This document shows, one piece after another, positions 42,106 to 54,085 of a stretch of DNA of 64,000 nt. A program made the translations under genes and the position numbers. The notes under the pieces are model-generated. The model was not told where the DNA came from. It did no database searches and saw nothing but the letters and a program-made list of their open reading frames with translations. Position 1 is the first letter of the stretch. Each line of letters begins with the position of its first letter. This stretch comes from Eublepharis macularius (lineage: Eukaryota > Chordata > Lepidosauria > Squamata > Eublepharidae). The stretch lies in contig NC_072806.1 in the NCBI RefSeq assembly GCF_028583425.1, positions 38,176,001 to 38,240,000 on the forward strand. Direction: 5' to 3'.

Positions 42106-42825
42106 GGTGTGGGTGTGTATGGGGAATTTACAGGTAACCCACACATCTGTATGCCATGGGTGACCAGAATTCATTTCTAACTGGGATTCACTCTGCAAAT
42201 GAGACAAGGAGCTGGGTTTCTGCAGATTCCACTTTAATATCAGTGCAGCCTGAACAAAGAGGAGGGAATTAAAATACTGTTTGGACCCCCACCAGCCTAA
42301 TACTAGCCCACATGATCAAGAACCAGAGATGCCTATCCTGTGGCTGAAATAACTTCTGCTCTTCTTCACACACACAATAATGCCAAGGTGCTTCGCCCCA
42401 GACGCTGTCAATCACACATCTCACTGTACACTTTGCATTCAAGTCACCAGAGATAAGGATTCCACAATTCTTTACATGATCACTTATCTCTGGATGAAAA
42501 GAAAGATCCATAGAACGCCAGTAGCCTGGATGGGGCTAGAGGGCATACCATCACACACAGCACCCACTTGTAATCTAAAAAGCCTTTAAAAAAATTCTGA
42601 CACCACAGCTTCTATGTGAAGAAGAGGACTTGTTTTTACAATGTGAAAAATTCATTTGTTTTAGTTGCCCACCTCCCAGTAGCAGCTGTTTAACTACTCC
42701 ACCTTCCTGATCACCTGAGTTGTGCCAACCAAAAATTCCTCCTTTCTCACAGCAACTTTTCAAGATCACCCTTGCCTCCTTGCGCCTGAAGTCATCTTCT
42801 CCCTTTAGCTACTTCAGGAGAGAAG
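42098..42825. other. unassigned sequence
   Basis: No gene or repeat boundary is recognised. Confidence 0.35.
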
Positions 42826-43001
42826 GGCCGTTTTCACACTGCTTACCAGCCACGGAACATCGCTCCCAGCTCCCAGAACAACAGCATCTTCCTGGTACAA
42901 TTTTGCACGAGTTCGCCCATGAAATTGCACCAGGAAGACGCTGTCGTTCCTGGAGCTTGGTGCGATGTTCCGTGGCTGGTAAGCAGTGTGTGAAAACGGC
43001 C
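42826..43001. mobile_element. short palindromic MITE
   Basis: GGCCGTTTTCACACTGCTTA and its inverse bound a 176-bp element with arms of about 85 bp (also CGGAACATCGC). AAG at 42823-42825 and 43002-43004 is a 3-bp flank, consistent with a Harbinger-like origin. Confidence 0.8.
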
Positions 43002-44177
43002 AAGTATAGAAGTCTGGACTTGTGAAAAATAACAGAATACTACATTGAAGGAAGAAATAAGTCTTCTTAGCAGGGTTGGTCCACAGTATTTTGTTACTTC
43101 CCAAATAGTTTCCAGGAACATTTTTTTATTTTTTATTTCTTTAATGTTAAATATATGGTCCTTATTCATTCATCCATGGGATCATACCACCATGACACAA
43201 AGCATTTTAATGGGTGATAACGGCTCTTCTTCATTAAAAAGGAATGTTATGACACTTCGAAGATGAAAAGATTTACTGTAGCATAAATAATTGCTGAATA
43301 AATATGTTGCCAAAATAGAATTTAACAAGAGATGTGGCTGCATTACCCAGGACTTAAGCAGATACCATTATGGCTATGGTGAATGGCTACTGTGGTTTTC
43401 CGACATTTTTGAGTTTTACACAGAAGTGCCTAGAATTTCACGGCATTTTCACATCACTGTTTCACAATCTTCCCCCTCTGAATCCATGTGCACAGCTATA
43501 TGTGCTAACAGGGGATTCGAGTCATGCATCTGATGAAGCAGATTGTAGCTGAGAAGCAAACAGCATAGGTTTTTTGGGGGGCGGGGGGGTGATCCCTTAA
43601 TTATTACTTTTGATTTTAACGTATCTGCTTTGTTGTGCTGCAAACCTTGATTTGAAAGCCCAGGTTTTCAGAAGCATAAATTGTAGCTGGGCCCATTTTG
43701 CTGATCTTTTGATCAGCAGAGGGTCCAACTCTTGAATAAGGATAATAAAAAAGATATTTCTTGGCTATATCCATACAATGTTGGATACTGTGCTTTTGCA
43801 CTACAGCAGTCGTGTGCAACTGGATTTTGTTGTGTGGACAAGACAATCCAATTGCAAATTATTACAACAGTGCAACCATAGTGCATTATACAACAGTGTA
43901 TGACTGCATTCCTTAAAGACTTACATAAGGAAAGCATTTATAACAAAGCTGGTAAAAGCTTTGGAAGTTAGAAACAATGTTAGAACAAAACTCAAGTCCA
44001 GTAGCACCTGAAAGACAGACCGACAACATTTTCTTGGCTAAGAGGTTTTATATATCACAGCTTATTTTGTCACAAAGGATTTACTACATGGATACGATGC
44101 AGCAGGCTATAGGCATGAACCAGGCACCACAGCTTTAGGGTGTGTGTGCATGTGATTCCCCAATTACTATTTTTAAT
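43002..44177. other. unassigned sequence with short repeat tails
   Basis: 43985-44040 (AAGTCCAGTAGCACCTGAAA) and about 43515-43550 (CATGCATCTGATGAAG) are scraps of the same dispersed tail as at 10790 and 21540. No gene is seen. Confidence 0.4.
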
Positions 44178-44325
44178 GATGGTTGTTGTGGGTTTTCTGG
44201 GCTGTATTGCCGTGGTCTTGGCATTGTAGTTCCTGACGTTTCGCCAGCAGCTGTGGCTGGCATCTTCAGAGGTGTAGCACCAAAAGACAGAGATCTCTCA
44301 GTGTCACAGTGCTATTTTAGTACAG
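44178..44325 (-). mobile_element. Penelope-like retroelement 3'-end fragment
   Basis: GATGGTTGTTGTGGGTTTTC, GCCGTGGTCTTGGCATTGTA and AGCACCAAAAGACAGAGATC match the inverse of the 53,935-54,085 segment. Confidence 0.75.
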
Positions 44326-44416
44326 TGTCACATGTACTATTTTTAAATTTAACATTTTTGGGCATATAACTTTTTGCTTTCTGTTCAAAACAGTATTTAT
44401 TCTGTTTATGTATTCC

Positions 44417-44784
44417 CAGGGCTTTTTTTCAGCTGGAACACGATGGAACGGAGTTCTAGAACCTCTTGAAAATGGTCACATGGCTGGTGGCCCTGCCCCC
44501 TGATCTCCAGACAGAGGGGAGTTTAGATTGCCCTCTGTGCCGCGGCGTGGAGAGTAATCTAAACTCCCCTCTGTCTGGAGATCAGGGGTGGGGCCACCAG
44601 CCATGTGACCATTTCCACCGAGGATGGTTTAAACTTTTAAAAACTCCCCCCTTGGCCCTGGGAGCATGCGTGCACTTTGCATGCACACATGCGGTACCAT
44701 GGGCACCACCTCCTGCCAAGAGTTGCCCCCTGTGCTGGCAACCCGCTGCGTTCTACCACCTCTTTTCCCAGAAAAAAAGCCCTG
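44417..44784. mobile_element. hAT MITE, CAGGGCTTTTTTTC family, copy 4 (longer variant)
   Basis: The ends are CAGGGCTTTTTTTC and GAAAAAAAGCCCTG. TGTATTCC at 44409-44416 and 44785-44792 is a perfect 8-bp duplication. It is 368 bp against 261 in copies 1 and 3, because about 110 bp (from about 44620, with GCATGCGTGCAC) sits between the arm and the right end. Confidence 0.93.
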
Positions 44785-45254
44785 TGTATTCCTAATCTTA
44801 ATAATTCAGATATCAAAACATTCAGAAGCCCTTTTCAGACATTTGATTTTGGCGCTCTAACTGCATATAATGGGAACGTGAGCTACCCATGACCCTTCCA
44901 ATACATATGGTCACATTTGGCACACCATTTGTTCATATTGTTCCACACATGCATAGCTTTGGAGCATGCAAATGCAGACCCTCAGCAGTCCAGTGTTCTG
45001 TTTGGGCAGACCCAAGCTGGACAAGACAGGCATTGCCCTGTACACCCAAAATGGTGGCCATGTGTAGCAGGAGGCCTGCATGTGATGCACCCTCCCTGTT
45101 ATGTCCTGTTAGAAAGCCAAAATCAAGAATCTGGAAAGGGCTAGAGGCGCATGGGGTTGGCCACAGGGCCAGAGTAAGTTGTACTGGTTACTAAGAAGTC
45201 TCTGCTTAACCTGTTTATCAGGCACAATGCCCCCCCCACCTCACAAAAGGCTAA

Positions 45255-45430
45255 GCTCAGCAGCTGTCTGTTCAAACGCCCTCTCAGTAGTGACCCCCTC
45301 ATTGTAGAACGGCCTATCTGAGGAAATCAGGGGGGCTCCCACACCTTCTCTCATGCCGCAGAATGTGTAGAACGCTAATGTTTAGAAGGCCATTCTCAAA
45401 CAGAGATTGGAACTGTTTTACTGAGAGATT
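45255..45430 (+). mobile_element. LINE C-terminal scrap (CR1/L2-like)
   Basis: GTAGAACGGCCTATCTGAGG, AAATCAGGGGGGCTCCCACA and AGAAGGCCATTCTCAAACAG resemble the end of a CR1/L2 ORF. There are no intact frames and the class is uncertain. Confidence 0.45.
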
Positions 45431-45640
45431 TATACTCTGCTTCCCCCCAGCCCCATGGGACCTAAAGCAGCTTGCAACATTGTCCTCCCCGCCTCCATTT
45501 TGTCTGAACAACAACCTGGTGAGGTAAGTTAGGTTGAGTGTGAATGACTGGACCACGGTCACCCAGCAAGTTTCCATGGCAAAACAGAGATTTGAACCTG
45601 GATCTCCAGCCCTGTAACCACTCTACCACACTGGCTCTTA
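45430..45640 (-). mobile_element. tRNA-headed SINE, minus strand
   Basis: TTTATACTCTGCTTCCCCCC, GGTGAGGTAAGTTAGGTTGA, CACGGTCACCCAGCAAG, TTTGAACCTGGATCTCC (B-box side) and CACTCTACCACACTGGCTC (head) appear in inverted order. Confidence 0.85.
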
Positions 45641-46075
45641 AGACTTTCAGCATGCCGAACAAATGGTTTCTGGTAGCCCATCCATTTCAAAAAGTATTTG
45701 GTCATAAGGCATGGTGGGGCTGCTCTTTGAGAAGCACAGGTCCAAAGGGCAAGCTTAACGAGCTGTGTGGCTCTTTGTCCCCCAGCCGATGGGCTGGTTT
45801 GGACAGTGTCAGGTGGGGAGCCGTGGCATGCCGTTTCTACCTGCCAGCAACCGTTGCCAGTTCCAACCCCAGTATTAGCAGGAATTCGAGGGTTGCTGTA
45901 ATTATTTATTTATGCCATTTATAGTCTAGCAGGCCCCTGCACTGGAGGTGGCCCAGAGCAAGCTGAGCGCAGCTCCATAGCTGATACTTGGTTCATACCC
46001 AGACCACATTGACAGAGAAAGGCCCTCCTGTCACCTTCTTCAGTGCCTCTGCTGTCCTCTCTGCCTAGTCAGCAG

Positions 46076-46290
46076 TAGAGGTGGGCACGAATCACAATAC
46101 GAAGCAAAAAATTGCACGAACCAGGGCGATTCGTGGTTCGTGAAAACGCGGTTTGTGGGACCGCATTTTCCACAAACTCCACGACTTTTTTGACCCGGTT
46201 CATGTGAGTCGTCAGCGGTTTGTAAAGCCAGACAGGCTGGCGCCGCTGATCGTAGGTGAAACTGACAGCCCCATTTCTCCTGGCACTTGG
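46076..46290. mobile_element. hAT MITE fragment, TAGACATGGGCACGAA family
   Basis: It starts TAGAGGTGGGCACGAATC, then ATTCGTGGTTCGTG, AGTCGTCAGCGG, and GGTGAAACTGACAGCCCC. This follows the inverted right end of the 18848-19494 element. The other end is missing. Confidence 0.8.
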
Positions 46291-46729
46291 GTCAGCAGAC
46301 ACAAAAAGAGGTGATGGGCGAGAGCATAGCTGTTGTCACCTCTGCAGCATAAACAAGGGCCAAGCAGCAGAGCTGCCATCGCCACTAAGGCTTAGCTTGG
46401 CTTACTTCCTGGTCTTTTCAACATTCTGATTGCCCCGTGTAGCTTCTACTTTTACACTCTTAGGCCCTGTAAGCACCGCTGAAATGCTATCCTTAATCTT
46501 GGATTTAGCTGCACCAATAGCACCTGCGCATACCCATTTGGACAAAGCAGTAATACCTATCATACCCACCAGCATTTGTCGGTTCACAGAAAAGTAGGGA
46601 GGAAGTGCCCCTTTCCTCCAGCTCCCCCATCAGGCCAGGGCCTACAAGTCACCTGAACCAAAAGAATGTTCAAAAAGTTCATTCAAAGGAAGTCAACAGA
46701 GATGCCCCAGAGCGTGTCTTTCCCCACAA

Positions 46730-46915
46730 TGGGGATAAAAAGCCACTTACATTGTTCTTTCTCCTCCATTTTATCCTTGGAACAGCCCTGCAGTGTAGGT
46801 TAGACTGGCCAAGGTCACCCAGCAAGTTTCTGTGGCAGAGTGGGGATTCAAACTTGTGTCTCCCAGATTCTAGTCTGACATTCTAATCACTACACCACCC
46901 TGGCCAAGACAAGCC
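46730..46915 (-). mobile_element. tRNA-headed SINE, minus strand
   Basis: CTCCATTTTATCCTTGGAAC, AGGTCACCCAGCAAG, GTGGCAGAGTGGGGATTCAA and ACTACACCACCCTGGCC are in inverted order. The 3' tail is lost. Confidence 0.85.
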
Positions 46916-47609
46916 ACAACCTGGACATAAGGGAAATGGTAAAAATAGACTCTTTTGTCACTTATATGTAGGGCAGAGGGCAATTCAGGGAGCATTGTTA
47001 TCTTCGTTAACAAGCATGAAAATATCCCCTCTGTTGAGCTAGTGCTACGATATTTGTTTTAACTTGGTTAATTAATCGATTAGAAGCAAGACACTTAATC
47101 AACTGGAGTTTTAAAAAACACTCCGCTTAATTGGCTGATAGACCTAACAAAGCTCAGAGAGGACTATTCCTGCCCACTCCAGAAAATGAAAACAGCACAG
47201 AACTGGCACTGCTGACCCAACACTACGCAGCCATCCTTTACCCTCTTGCTCACCTGGTATGCTTGCCACAAGGTCAGCAGGTGGCAATGTTATGTCTGAA
47301 TTTAGTGAAATCCAACAAGCGCAGGCACTGTATGTGTGGTCGATCTCTTCTTAAATCCAGGAATTAACCATGTTAATGGAGCCTATACATGTGGGGCATG
47401 ACCCACATTCATCCTTTACAATATTATACCAGATTTTGCTGGGGCAGGTGTTCTGGTATGCAAAGGAGGATGGAGGACCGCAAATCTTTGGAATCAGCCC
47501 TGCCAATGCAGGTCCACTTTCAGTCGTTGGGGAGAAAATTACCTTGCCATAGCAGGTGTTCCCCACCCAGCAAAGACACAGGCATCAACTCTCACATTAC
47601 AGATCAAGG

Positions 47610-47720
47610 TGGATGGCTGTGCTAGTCTGTCTGTAGCGGTAGAAAAAAGCAAGAGTCCAGTAGAGCACCTAGAAGACTCACAAAATGTTGTGAGTCTTAT
47701 AGGTGGCTATTGGACTCTCA
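47610..47720. repeat. dispersed repeat tail
   Basis: GGCTGTGCTAGTCTGTCTGT, AAGAGTCCAGTAGAGCACCT and TTGTGAGTCTTATAGGTGGC match the tail family at 10790 and 21540. The last part is folded back. Confidence 0.55.
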
Positions 47721-47828
47721 CATTACAGATGCAGAGGTTGAGTCTGTGAATTGTGCGTTCTCTTCAGTTCTGATGTGCCTGGTGCCCATTTCAGATCAAG
47801 ACTACAGCATGCATGGAGAAGAGAATTC

Positions 47829-47870
47829 AGCACGCGCACGCGCACGCGCACACGCGCACACGCACACTTG
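47829..47870. repeat. (CGCA/CA)n microsatellite
   Basis: ACGCGCACGCGCACGCGCAC followed by ACGCACAC, an alternating purine-pyrimidine tract. Confidence 0.9.
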
Positions 47871-47945
47871 CAACCTCAAACAGCGCAACGGGCTCCTTTT
47901 GGCAAACAGACCATCTATCTCATGAAATCAGCCCAAGCACAGTAA

Positions 47946-48974
47946 GGGAAAAAAAATGTTATCCCTGAACCTCAGAACTTTGAAAGCTCGGTGTGCTACT
48001 TTTTCTTTTTCCTAAGTGATGCTAACTTTTAGATTTCTTACTTCCTTTGCTGACAAATATAAATCAAAGTAACCTGCACATGTCATATCCCAAAGAGGGG
48101 GAAAGTTCTGGTGATGCATTACACCTTGAGAGCATCGATAGTTTTCTTGCAAGTGGCGTTTTTGTCAGTGTCAAAAACAATGATGCAAACGCACGTAGAC
48201 CCTGGCCTGTGTCTCTGTTATAAATAGGCAGGGAGGGAACAAAAGAAAAATAGAGATATGTTTTAATTTATCATTACTATTATTCTCATAGCATTCTGAA
48301 GCAGCAAAATGCATCTATTTCATCAGAGCGACATAATTACACTCAGAGCCAGTGCAAGACATTTTGGTACCTGAAGGAGAAGATCCACACTCCCTTACTA
48401 ATTAATGCTGGGACATAATGAGAAAATTCTTCAGGGCATGCCTTTTAGAGAGAAGGAGGTTTGGCACAAGAGCGCCCATTCATTTCAACTGGGTTTCTGC
48501 CAAAAATGTCCTCAGAGGGCTGATTCACACCTTACAGAAGACAATGTGTCCCCCACGCAGACCTTCTAGAGATATGTTCTGGGAGTTCTCATATGCACAA
48601 GGGAGGAAAAGTGACATAAGCCTTTGCCTCCACAATGTTTTCCTGACCTGAAATGGCTTGGAGGAGCCACTAACCACTCACTGGACTTACTGCTGGCTCC
48701 ACACTAGTTTCCTTAATGGCATTTCAGGGATAGGGATGATGGCCCAGTTGGAGGAAATCTTAAGTCCTCCTTCCTCTCTCACTTTGGTCAGGATTGGAAC
48801 TGGGCCCCACACACCTGGGAGCTGAGTTAAGCACAAATCCCCAGGCCCAAAGTCTTCAGGGCAGTCCTATGTAGGCTGTTTTCTGTAGATTTTGCCCCAT
48901 GGATCTACCCTGTTCCACTGCCTTACTGGATATCATCCAAATCCACCATTTTATTCAGCCTCATAGATCCACTC
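47946..48974. other. unassigned sequence
   Basis: No gene or bounded repeat was recognised. Confidence 0.35.
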
Positions 48975-49420
48975 TGCTAGCACAGGCACTTGCCTCTTTC
49001 TACTCGGACAAAGATTTTGCACATTTTTCCTAGCATTATTGTCTTTTCCAGTGAGTCTTGTCTTCTCATGATGTGAGCAAAGTAGGATAGCCTCAGTTTA
49101 GTCATTTCAGCTTCTAGGAAGAATTCAGGCTTGATTTGATCTAGAACCCACCTGTCTTTTTGGCCATCCATGGTATCCACAGAACTCTCCTCCCGCACCA
49201 CTTTTCAAATGAATCAATTTTCTTCCTGTCAGCTTTCTTCATTGTCCAACTTTCACATCCGTATGTAGTAATGGGGGATACCATAGTATGAAGTTGATTT
49301 GGTCCCCAGTAACACATCCTTATCCTTAAGGATATTCTCTAGTTCCTTCACGGCTGCCCTTCCAAGTCTCCATCTCTTTCTGATTCCTTGGTTGCAGTCT
49401 CCCTTTCGATTGACAATTCA
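48975..49420 (-). pseudogene. RTE/BovB-type LINE, ORF C-terminal fragment
   Basis: On the minus strand it reads RWVLDQIKPEFFLEAEMTKL and FAHIMRRQDSLEKTIMLGK, the well-conserved end of the RTE/BovB reverse-transcriptase ORF. Upstream in another frame there is a match to YGCESWTMKKADRKKIDSF. It has frameshifts and lacks the catalytic core. BovB elements are abundant in squamates. Confidence 0.88.
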
Positions 49421-50800
49421 GCCAGGGAACAGAGAATCTTGTGTTACCCAATGGGAAGGAGTCTTTGCAAGTTGGGGGAATTAGTGTGCAAGGAGAGGCA
49501 CTGAGAGGGGGTAACTTTGGGATTTCCACCAGTGTATATGAGGATTGTCCTGGCTAGAGAATTCTTTCAATGACCCGACAGAGGTTTCAACCAAAAAAGG
49601 GGACTTTTATTGAAAATAACAAAGATCAACAGCACACAAAACACACAGAGCACACACTCAGAGCTAACTGGAAAGCAGTGGATAGAGTCTGAGGGATTGG
49701 GTGATATTTACCATCCAGAAGAGGGCATCTAGGAGAGAGAGTGCTGAACAATCAGCAGGTCAAGGCAGAAGAGCTTGAACGGTGGATGCTAGATCCGAAT
49801 GCATGCACACCGCTATGGTGGAGGGACAGTCCAGTGATACTGTGGGACATACCCAGGGACGAGATTGCATCCTCTGCCTCTGAAACAAAGATGTAATGGT
49901 TGTTCCTGGGGTGGGACAAAGGATCAAGAAGTTGTCTCCGGTGTGAGGCAAAGAGTTGGAGAACTGTCTCCAAAATGGGACAATGAACTGGCAAGCCGTC
50001 TCCAGAGGTGTGATTATCAATAATGATTGGCGATTTGTGAAGTATGGATGGGTGAGGCTATCAGCTCCCTGCCTAAGAACAGGGAAGTGGTTAAGGGGGG
50101 GGGATCGATAGGGTGTGTTGCGGTGATTGATTCAGGAACTCTGGGAAGGCCCTGTTGTGTCAGGATCCTCAGCACATCTCCGGGGCGTGGGAGGGGGTGA
50201 GCCAGCCTCGCCTGTCGTCTCACATACTAACAACATTCCATCTCCTGGCTGGGATCTGACTTCCATCCTTCTATCTGCTTGGGCAGTATTTTTAGTGTTT
50301 GAAACACAGTCAGAGAAGGGGCAAGTCTGACTTGAACCATTTCAGTTTCTTCATTGTCAGTTTTAAAGTTCAGTAATTCCTCGGTAGTCATGACTCTTTG
50401 TCTTCCTGATGTTCCGCTGTACACTTTCCCCTTCAATTGCCATCAGTGGTCGTTTCAAGATGCCCAGAAGGAAATCTCCTCAGCCAGTGGGATCTTCACT
50501 GAGGAGGTCAGTCTTTGTCTGGGCTAACTTTGGCCTGGGGGAGGGCGCTCACTCAAAGACTGGGACAGCCTGCCATACAAAATTCATCCCCTATATATGG
50601 CGAAGTATTTTCAGCCGCATCTGTGCTAAAGTTAATAATGGGGAAATCAATATACCTTTGGAATCAATCTGGATGGATGCAAGGGCCTGATTTAGGGTCA
50701 TTTTGCTAACAGTTTTAAGAGAAGGCGGGAAGAAACATGACATATTCAGATTTCGGATTCATTTGGGGATTAAGCATCTTCCAGAGGACAGGCCTATTCA
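49421..50800. other. unassigned sequence
   Basis: No gene is recognised. Around 49800-50000 three spaced phrases of the form GG(T/G)GTG(G/A)GACAAA resemble a degenerate tandem array (about 30-40 bp). Confidence 0.35.
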
Positions 50801-50804
50801 CCTT

Positions 50805-51015
50805 GATGGGGGAGCAGTTAGAGTGTCAGACTTGATGGGGGAGCTGGGTTTGAATCCCTACTCTGCCATGGAAGCTTGCCTGGGGCCAGTCCAGGCTCTC
50901 AGCCTAACCTACCTTACAGGGTTATTATGAGGATAAAACAGAAGAGAAGGATGTAAACTGCTTGGATCCCCACTGAGAAGAGAGGTAGAGTATAAATGAA
51001 GTAAATAATAAATAC
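50805..51015 (+). mobile_element. tRNA-headed SINE, plus strand
   Basis: GCAGTTAGAGTGTCAGACTT, a B box (GGGTTTGAATCCC), TACTCTGCCATGGAAGCTTG, ACAGGGTTATTATGAGGATA and AGTATAAATGAAGTAAATAA lie in order. Confidence 0.88.
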
Positions 51016-51353
51016 ATCATAATAATTGTATCACCATGAAATAACGTTTGGACATGCTTGTTTACTGCTGGAACATAACTTATTGTCTACATGAGATGTA
51101 TCAAACCAATAATTACTTCCTTGGGACGTGTAGCCATCTCAATCTTCTCCACCAAATGTGAATAAAGTCTGCTCTGAATCTTTATGGATGGGGTGTGTGT
51201 GTGGAGTTTATTGCAAACAAAATTAATGGACAAGTGGATGCTGTAATCTCTTTAGAGATTTATCATGAAACAAAGTTCATTGTTCACCATGTCTGCTAGC
51301 ATCAAGCAAAAACTGAAGATGAAATGCCAATGAACAGAGCATTTTCATGCATT

Positions 51354-51450
51354 TAGGGAGCATTCCTAAGCAGGTCTACTCAGAAGAAACCCTGTGCTAT
51401 TCACTAGGAGCTTACTCTCAGGAAAGTTTCTTTAGGATTGCATCCTTTAG
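51354..51450. repeat. short repeat with inverted ends
   Basis: ATTCCTAAGCAGGTCTACTC and TTCTTTAGGATTGCATCC bound a block of about 95 bp. Partial copies are at 6948-7010 and 54543-54600. It is probably a small MITE and no flanking duplication was identified. Confidence 0.5.
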
Positions 51451-51909
51451 TCTTAACTTTTCTGCAGTCTGCTATTTTTACTATATTATAGCATGTAAAA
51501 TAATTTCTTAAAAGCTAACCTTGTTTTGCCTGAGCACAGGAAATAACACAACAATATATTTTTAAAATGCCGAAATAAAAATAAATTATTATAAAAATAT
51601 AACTAGCCTGTCAGGGATAATTATTTCTGCCTAGAAATTAGGGAAGTCACCAGTGCAGGAAATTAAGAGGAAAGGAAACTTTAGCAGTGCACAGGAAGCA
51701 GTTTATTAAGGCCCCGGGCACAGCGGGAGTCAAGATACACTCCCTCATGGCTGACTAGAAAACAAAATGCAATAGCGTAACATTAGCGCTGCAGATCTCC
51801 AGAGTCTTCTTGGAATGACAAATGATCCCCAGACTTCAGAGACCAGTTTTCCGGATGGCGGCTTTGGGGGGTTGTCTCGAAGGCATCACATCCCTGTTGA
51901 GCTCCTTTC

Positions 51910-52360
51910 TAGGGTGGCCAGGTTCCTGTATCCTCCCGGCAGGAGGGCTGGGACCTGGCACTTACCATTTGCTGCCCAGCTTTGAATCCTCATGCATGTG
52001 CTCCAGCCGCAGTGTGATGATGTCACTTCTGTAAGTGACATCACCATGATGAGAGCACGGTGACTTCACTTCTGTAAGCAACATCATCGCACCGGCCGCG
52101 GGAGCACCCTCGTTCTCTGCACAGCTGAGATCCAGCTGGTTTGGGGGCCTAAATTGGTTCCAAACGGAGCACAGGGACACTCCCGTGGCCAGCGCAATAG
52201 GTGGGAGCATGCTTGTGGTGCGTGTGCCTGACTGAGGTGCTTGCTGGTGGCGGGCAAGCACAGGGAATTTGCCCCCTCCCGTCGATCGCTGGGCGATCAG
52301 TGGATGAGGGGGCAAATCCCTGGGATTTTGCCCGCCACCAGTGGGCAGCTGGGAACTCTA
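51910..52360. mobile_element. hAT MITE, TAGGGTTGCC family
   Basis: The ends are TAGGGTGGCCAG and the inverse TAGAGTTCCCAG. The flanks are CTCCTTTC (51902-51909) and CTCCTTTT (52361-52368), 7 of 8 matching. The interior repeats GTGATGATGTCACTTCTGTA. Confidence 0.82.
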
Positions 52361-52390
52361 CTCCTTTTCCTACCCAAACCCCACCAAATC

Positions 52391-52632
52391 TAGGGCTGCC
52401 AAACGGAACGGGGGGACCTAGCACTTACATTGAGCATGCGCTTGGGAGGTGTGATGATGTCACTTCCAGAAATGACATCATTGCTCCTGTGGGGAGAGTG
52501 CCTGCTGTGCACTGGCCTCTGGGCCCGTTCCCCGGAGCCTTTCCCCCCTGCCAGCCAGGTGAGTGGTGGTGAGGGGCAGAGGCTGGGACAGGGGAATCCC
52601 CCACCCCCACTGGGGACCTGGCAGCCCCCCCC
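52391..52632. mobile_element. hAT MITE, TAGGGTTGCC family, right end uncertain
   Basis: TAGGGCTGCCAAACGG, GATGATGTCACTTCCAGAAA, and GGGGACCTGGCAGCCCC match the 18004-18388 copy. A C-run blurs the right end and no duplication was confirmed. Confidence 0.7.
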
Positions 52633-52801
52633 CACCCCCAGCCATCATCCTTAAATCCCTAGGATTTAATCCCAAGACAGAACTGTACATAAGATATACA
52701 AAAGCACTTATATTTTTGAAACAAATGTCTGTTTTTAAAAAACCAACATATTGGGCAGTATTTCTGTTGAATAATTTTGAAAAAGTTCACTTATCTAAGG
52801 G

Positions 52802-52804
<3 letters not shown>

Positions 52805-52854
<50 letters not shown>
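52805..52854. repeat. (GA)n microsatellite
   Basis: 25 uninterrupted GA units. Confidence 0.97.
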
Positions 52855-52857
<3 letters not shown>

Positions 52858-53075
52858 GATAGTGTCTGTGAGTCTAAGGTTCAAGTTCCATCTTTGCCAT
52901 GGAAACTCACTGGGTGACCTACGGCCAGTCACATACATTCTCAGCTTAATCTACTTCACAGGGTTGTTGTTGTGAGGATAAAACAGAGGAAGATAAAATG
53001 AGGCTGTGAGCCACTTTGTGAGTGGCTGTGAGTCCCCATTTTGGAGAAAAGCAGGATATAAATAAAGTTGTTAAT
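52858..53075 (+). mobile_element. tRNA-headed SINE, plus strand, diverged
   Basis: AAGGTTCAAGTTCC (B box), TTTGCCATGGAAACTCACTG, CACAGGGTTGTTGTTGTGAG and CAGGATATAAATAAAGTTG are in order. The GA microsatellite replaces the head. Confidence 0.8.
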
Positions 53076-53574
53076 TGGAACAAAAGTTGTCCTTAGTGGT
53101 GGATGGGAAAAAATCAAGGTCTAATCTTAAACTTAGTGGGTAGCTAAATTTGGGGAGATGATGCGCATGTGCATTTGAGTTTTTGTTTATGTTGATAAAC
53201 CAGCACATCACAAAGCCATCCAAATACTGTTTGTTTTGAGGTTATTGATTACTAGCTATTTTACAATATGCTCGTCAGTGCTGGGCCTGACTGCATCCCT
53301 TTCTTTCCATACAGAAACTTTAAAAAATAGTTCTGGGACAATGATGCTCATTGTGAATTTCTCTTTTTTTAATAAACTTTCCTGCTTGCTGTTTTCTTGT
53401 ATTGGCTAACCTTGCACCGTGTGCTCATCTGCTGTTTCAGAACTAGGATAAATAAAAAGTGTGTATGTGGAAGGACTTCTACACAAGTCATTTAAAAAGC
53501 AAGACCTGAAAAAAGGGACAAACCTCTCCATAAAAACCATTCTATAATTGCATATGAAACACTTATTTGATGTA

Positions 53575-54085
53575 TTGTCGAAGGCTTTCATGGCCGGAGA
53601 ACGATGGTTGTTGTGGGTTTTCCGGGCTGTATTGCCGTGGTCTTGGCATTGTAGTTCACAAGCATCAGCAAAACTTCAACAGGAAAGAAGAAACCTTAAG
53701 AATGAACAGAGCATGGTTTCCAGTTCTGAAAAACACCAGGCTAACAAAACACTCTATACCCGACAATAGCCCTGCAGAGAAGATTAGCACATCAAGCACC
53801 AATCCATATGCAAAAGAACCTCCTCGGGATACAGTGAAGCCTCCCGCCATTAGCATTCCACACCCTGGGAAACTCTTACAGGATGACTCAGCTCAACCCC
53901 ACCCCTCCTGAGTAGATATAAATGACCTGCCAACATCTTTTCCACACTGTGACACTGAGAGATCTCTGTCTTTTGGTGCTACACCTCTGAAGATGCCAGC
54001 CACAGCTGCTGGCGAAACGTCAGGAACTACAATGCCAAGACCACGGCAATACAGCCCGGAAAACCCACAACAACCATCAAACACT
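53575..54085 (+). pseudogene. Penelope-like retroelement, 3' end with inverted terminus
   Basis: 53660-53910 encodes HKHQQNFNRKEETLRMNRAW and later PYAKEPPRDTVKPPAISIPH, a C-terminal region I associate with Penelope-like elements downstream of the GIY-YIG endonuclease. 53602-53658 (GATGGTTGTTGTGGGTTTTC) is the inverse of 54022-54081, so the fragment is closed by inverted copies of its own end, as known for this class. The RT and endonuclease core is absent. Confidence 0.75.

Noticed and set aside
49800-50000. CRISPR-like or satellite array
   Set aside because: Only three degenerate phrases with unequal spacing occur. A CRISPR is not expected in a vertebrate.
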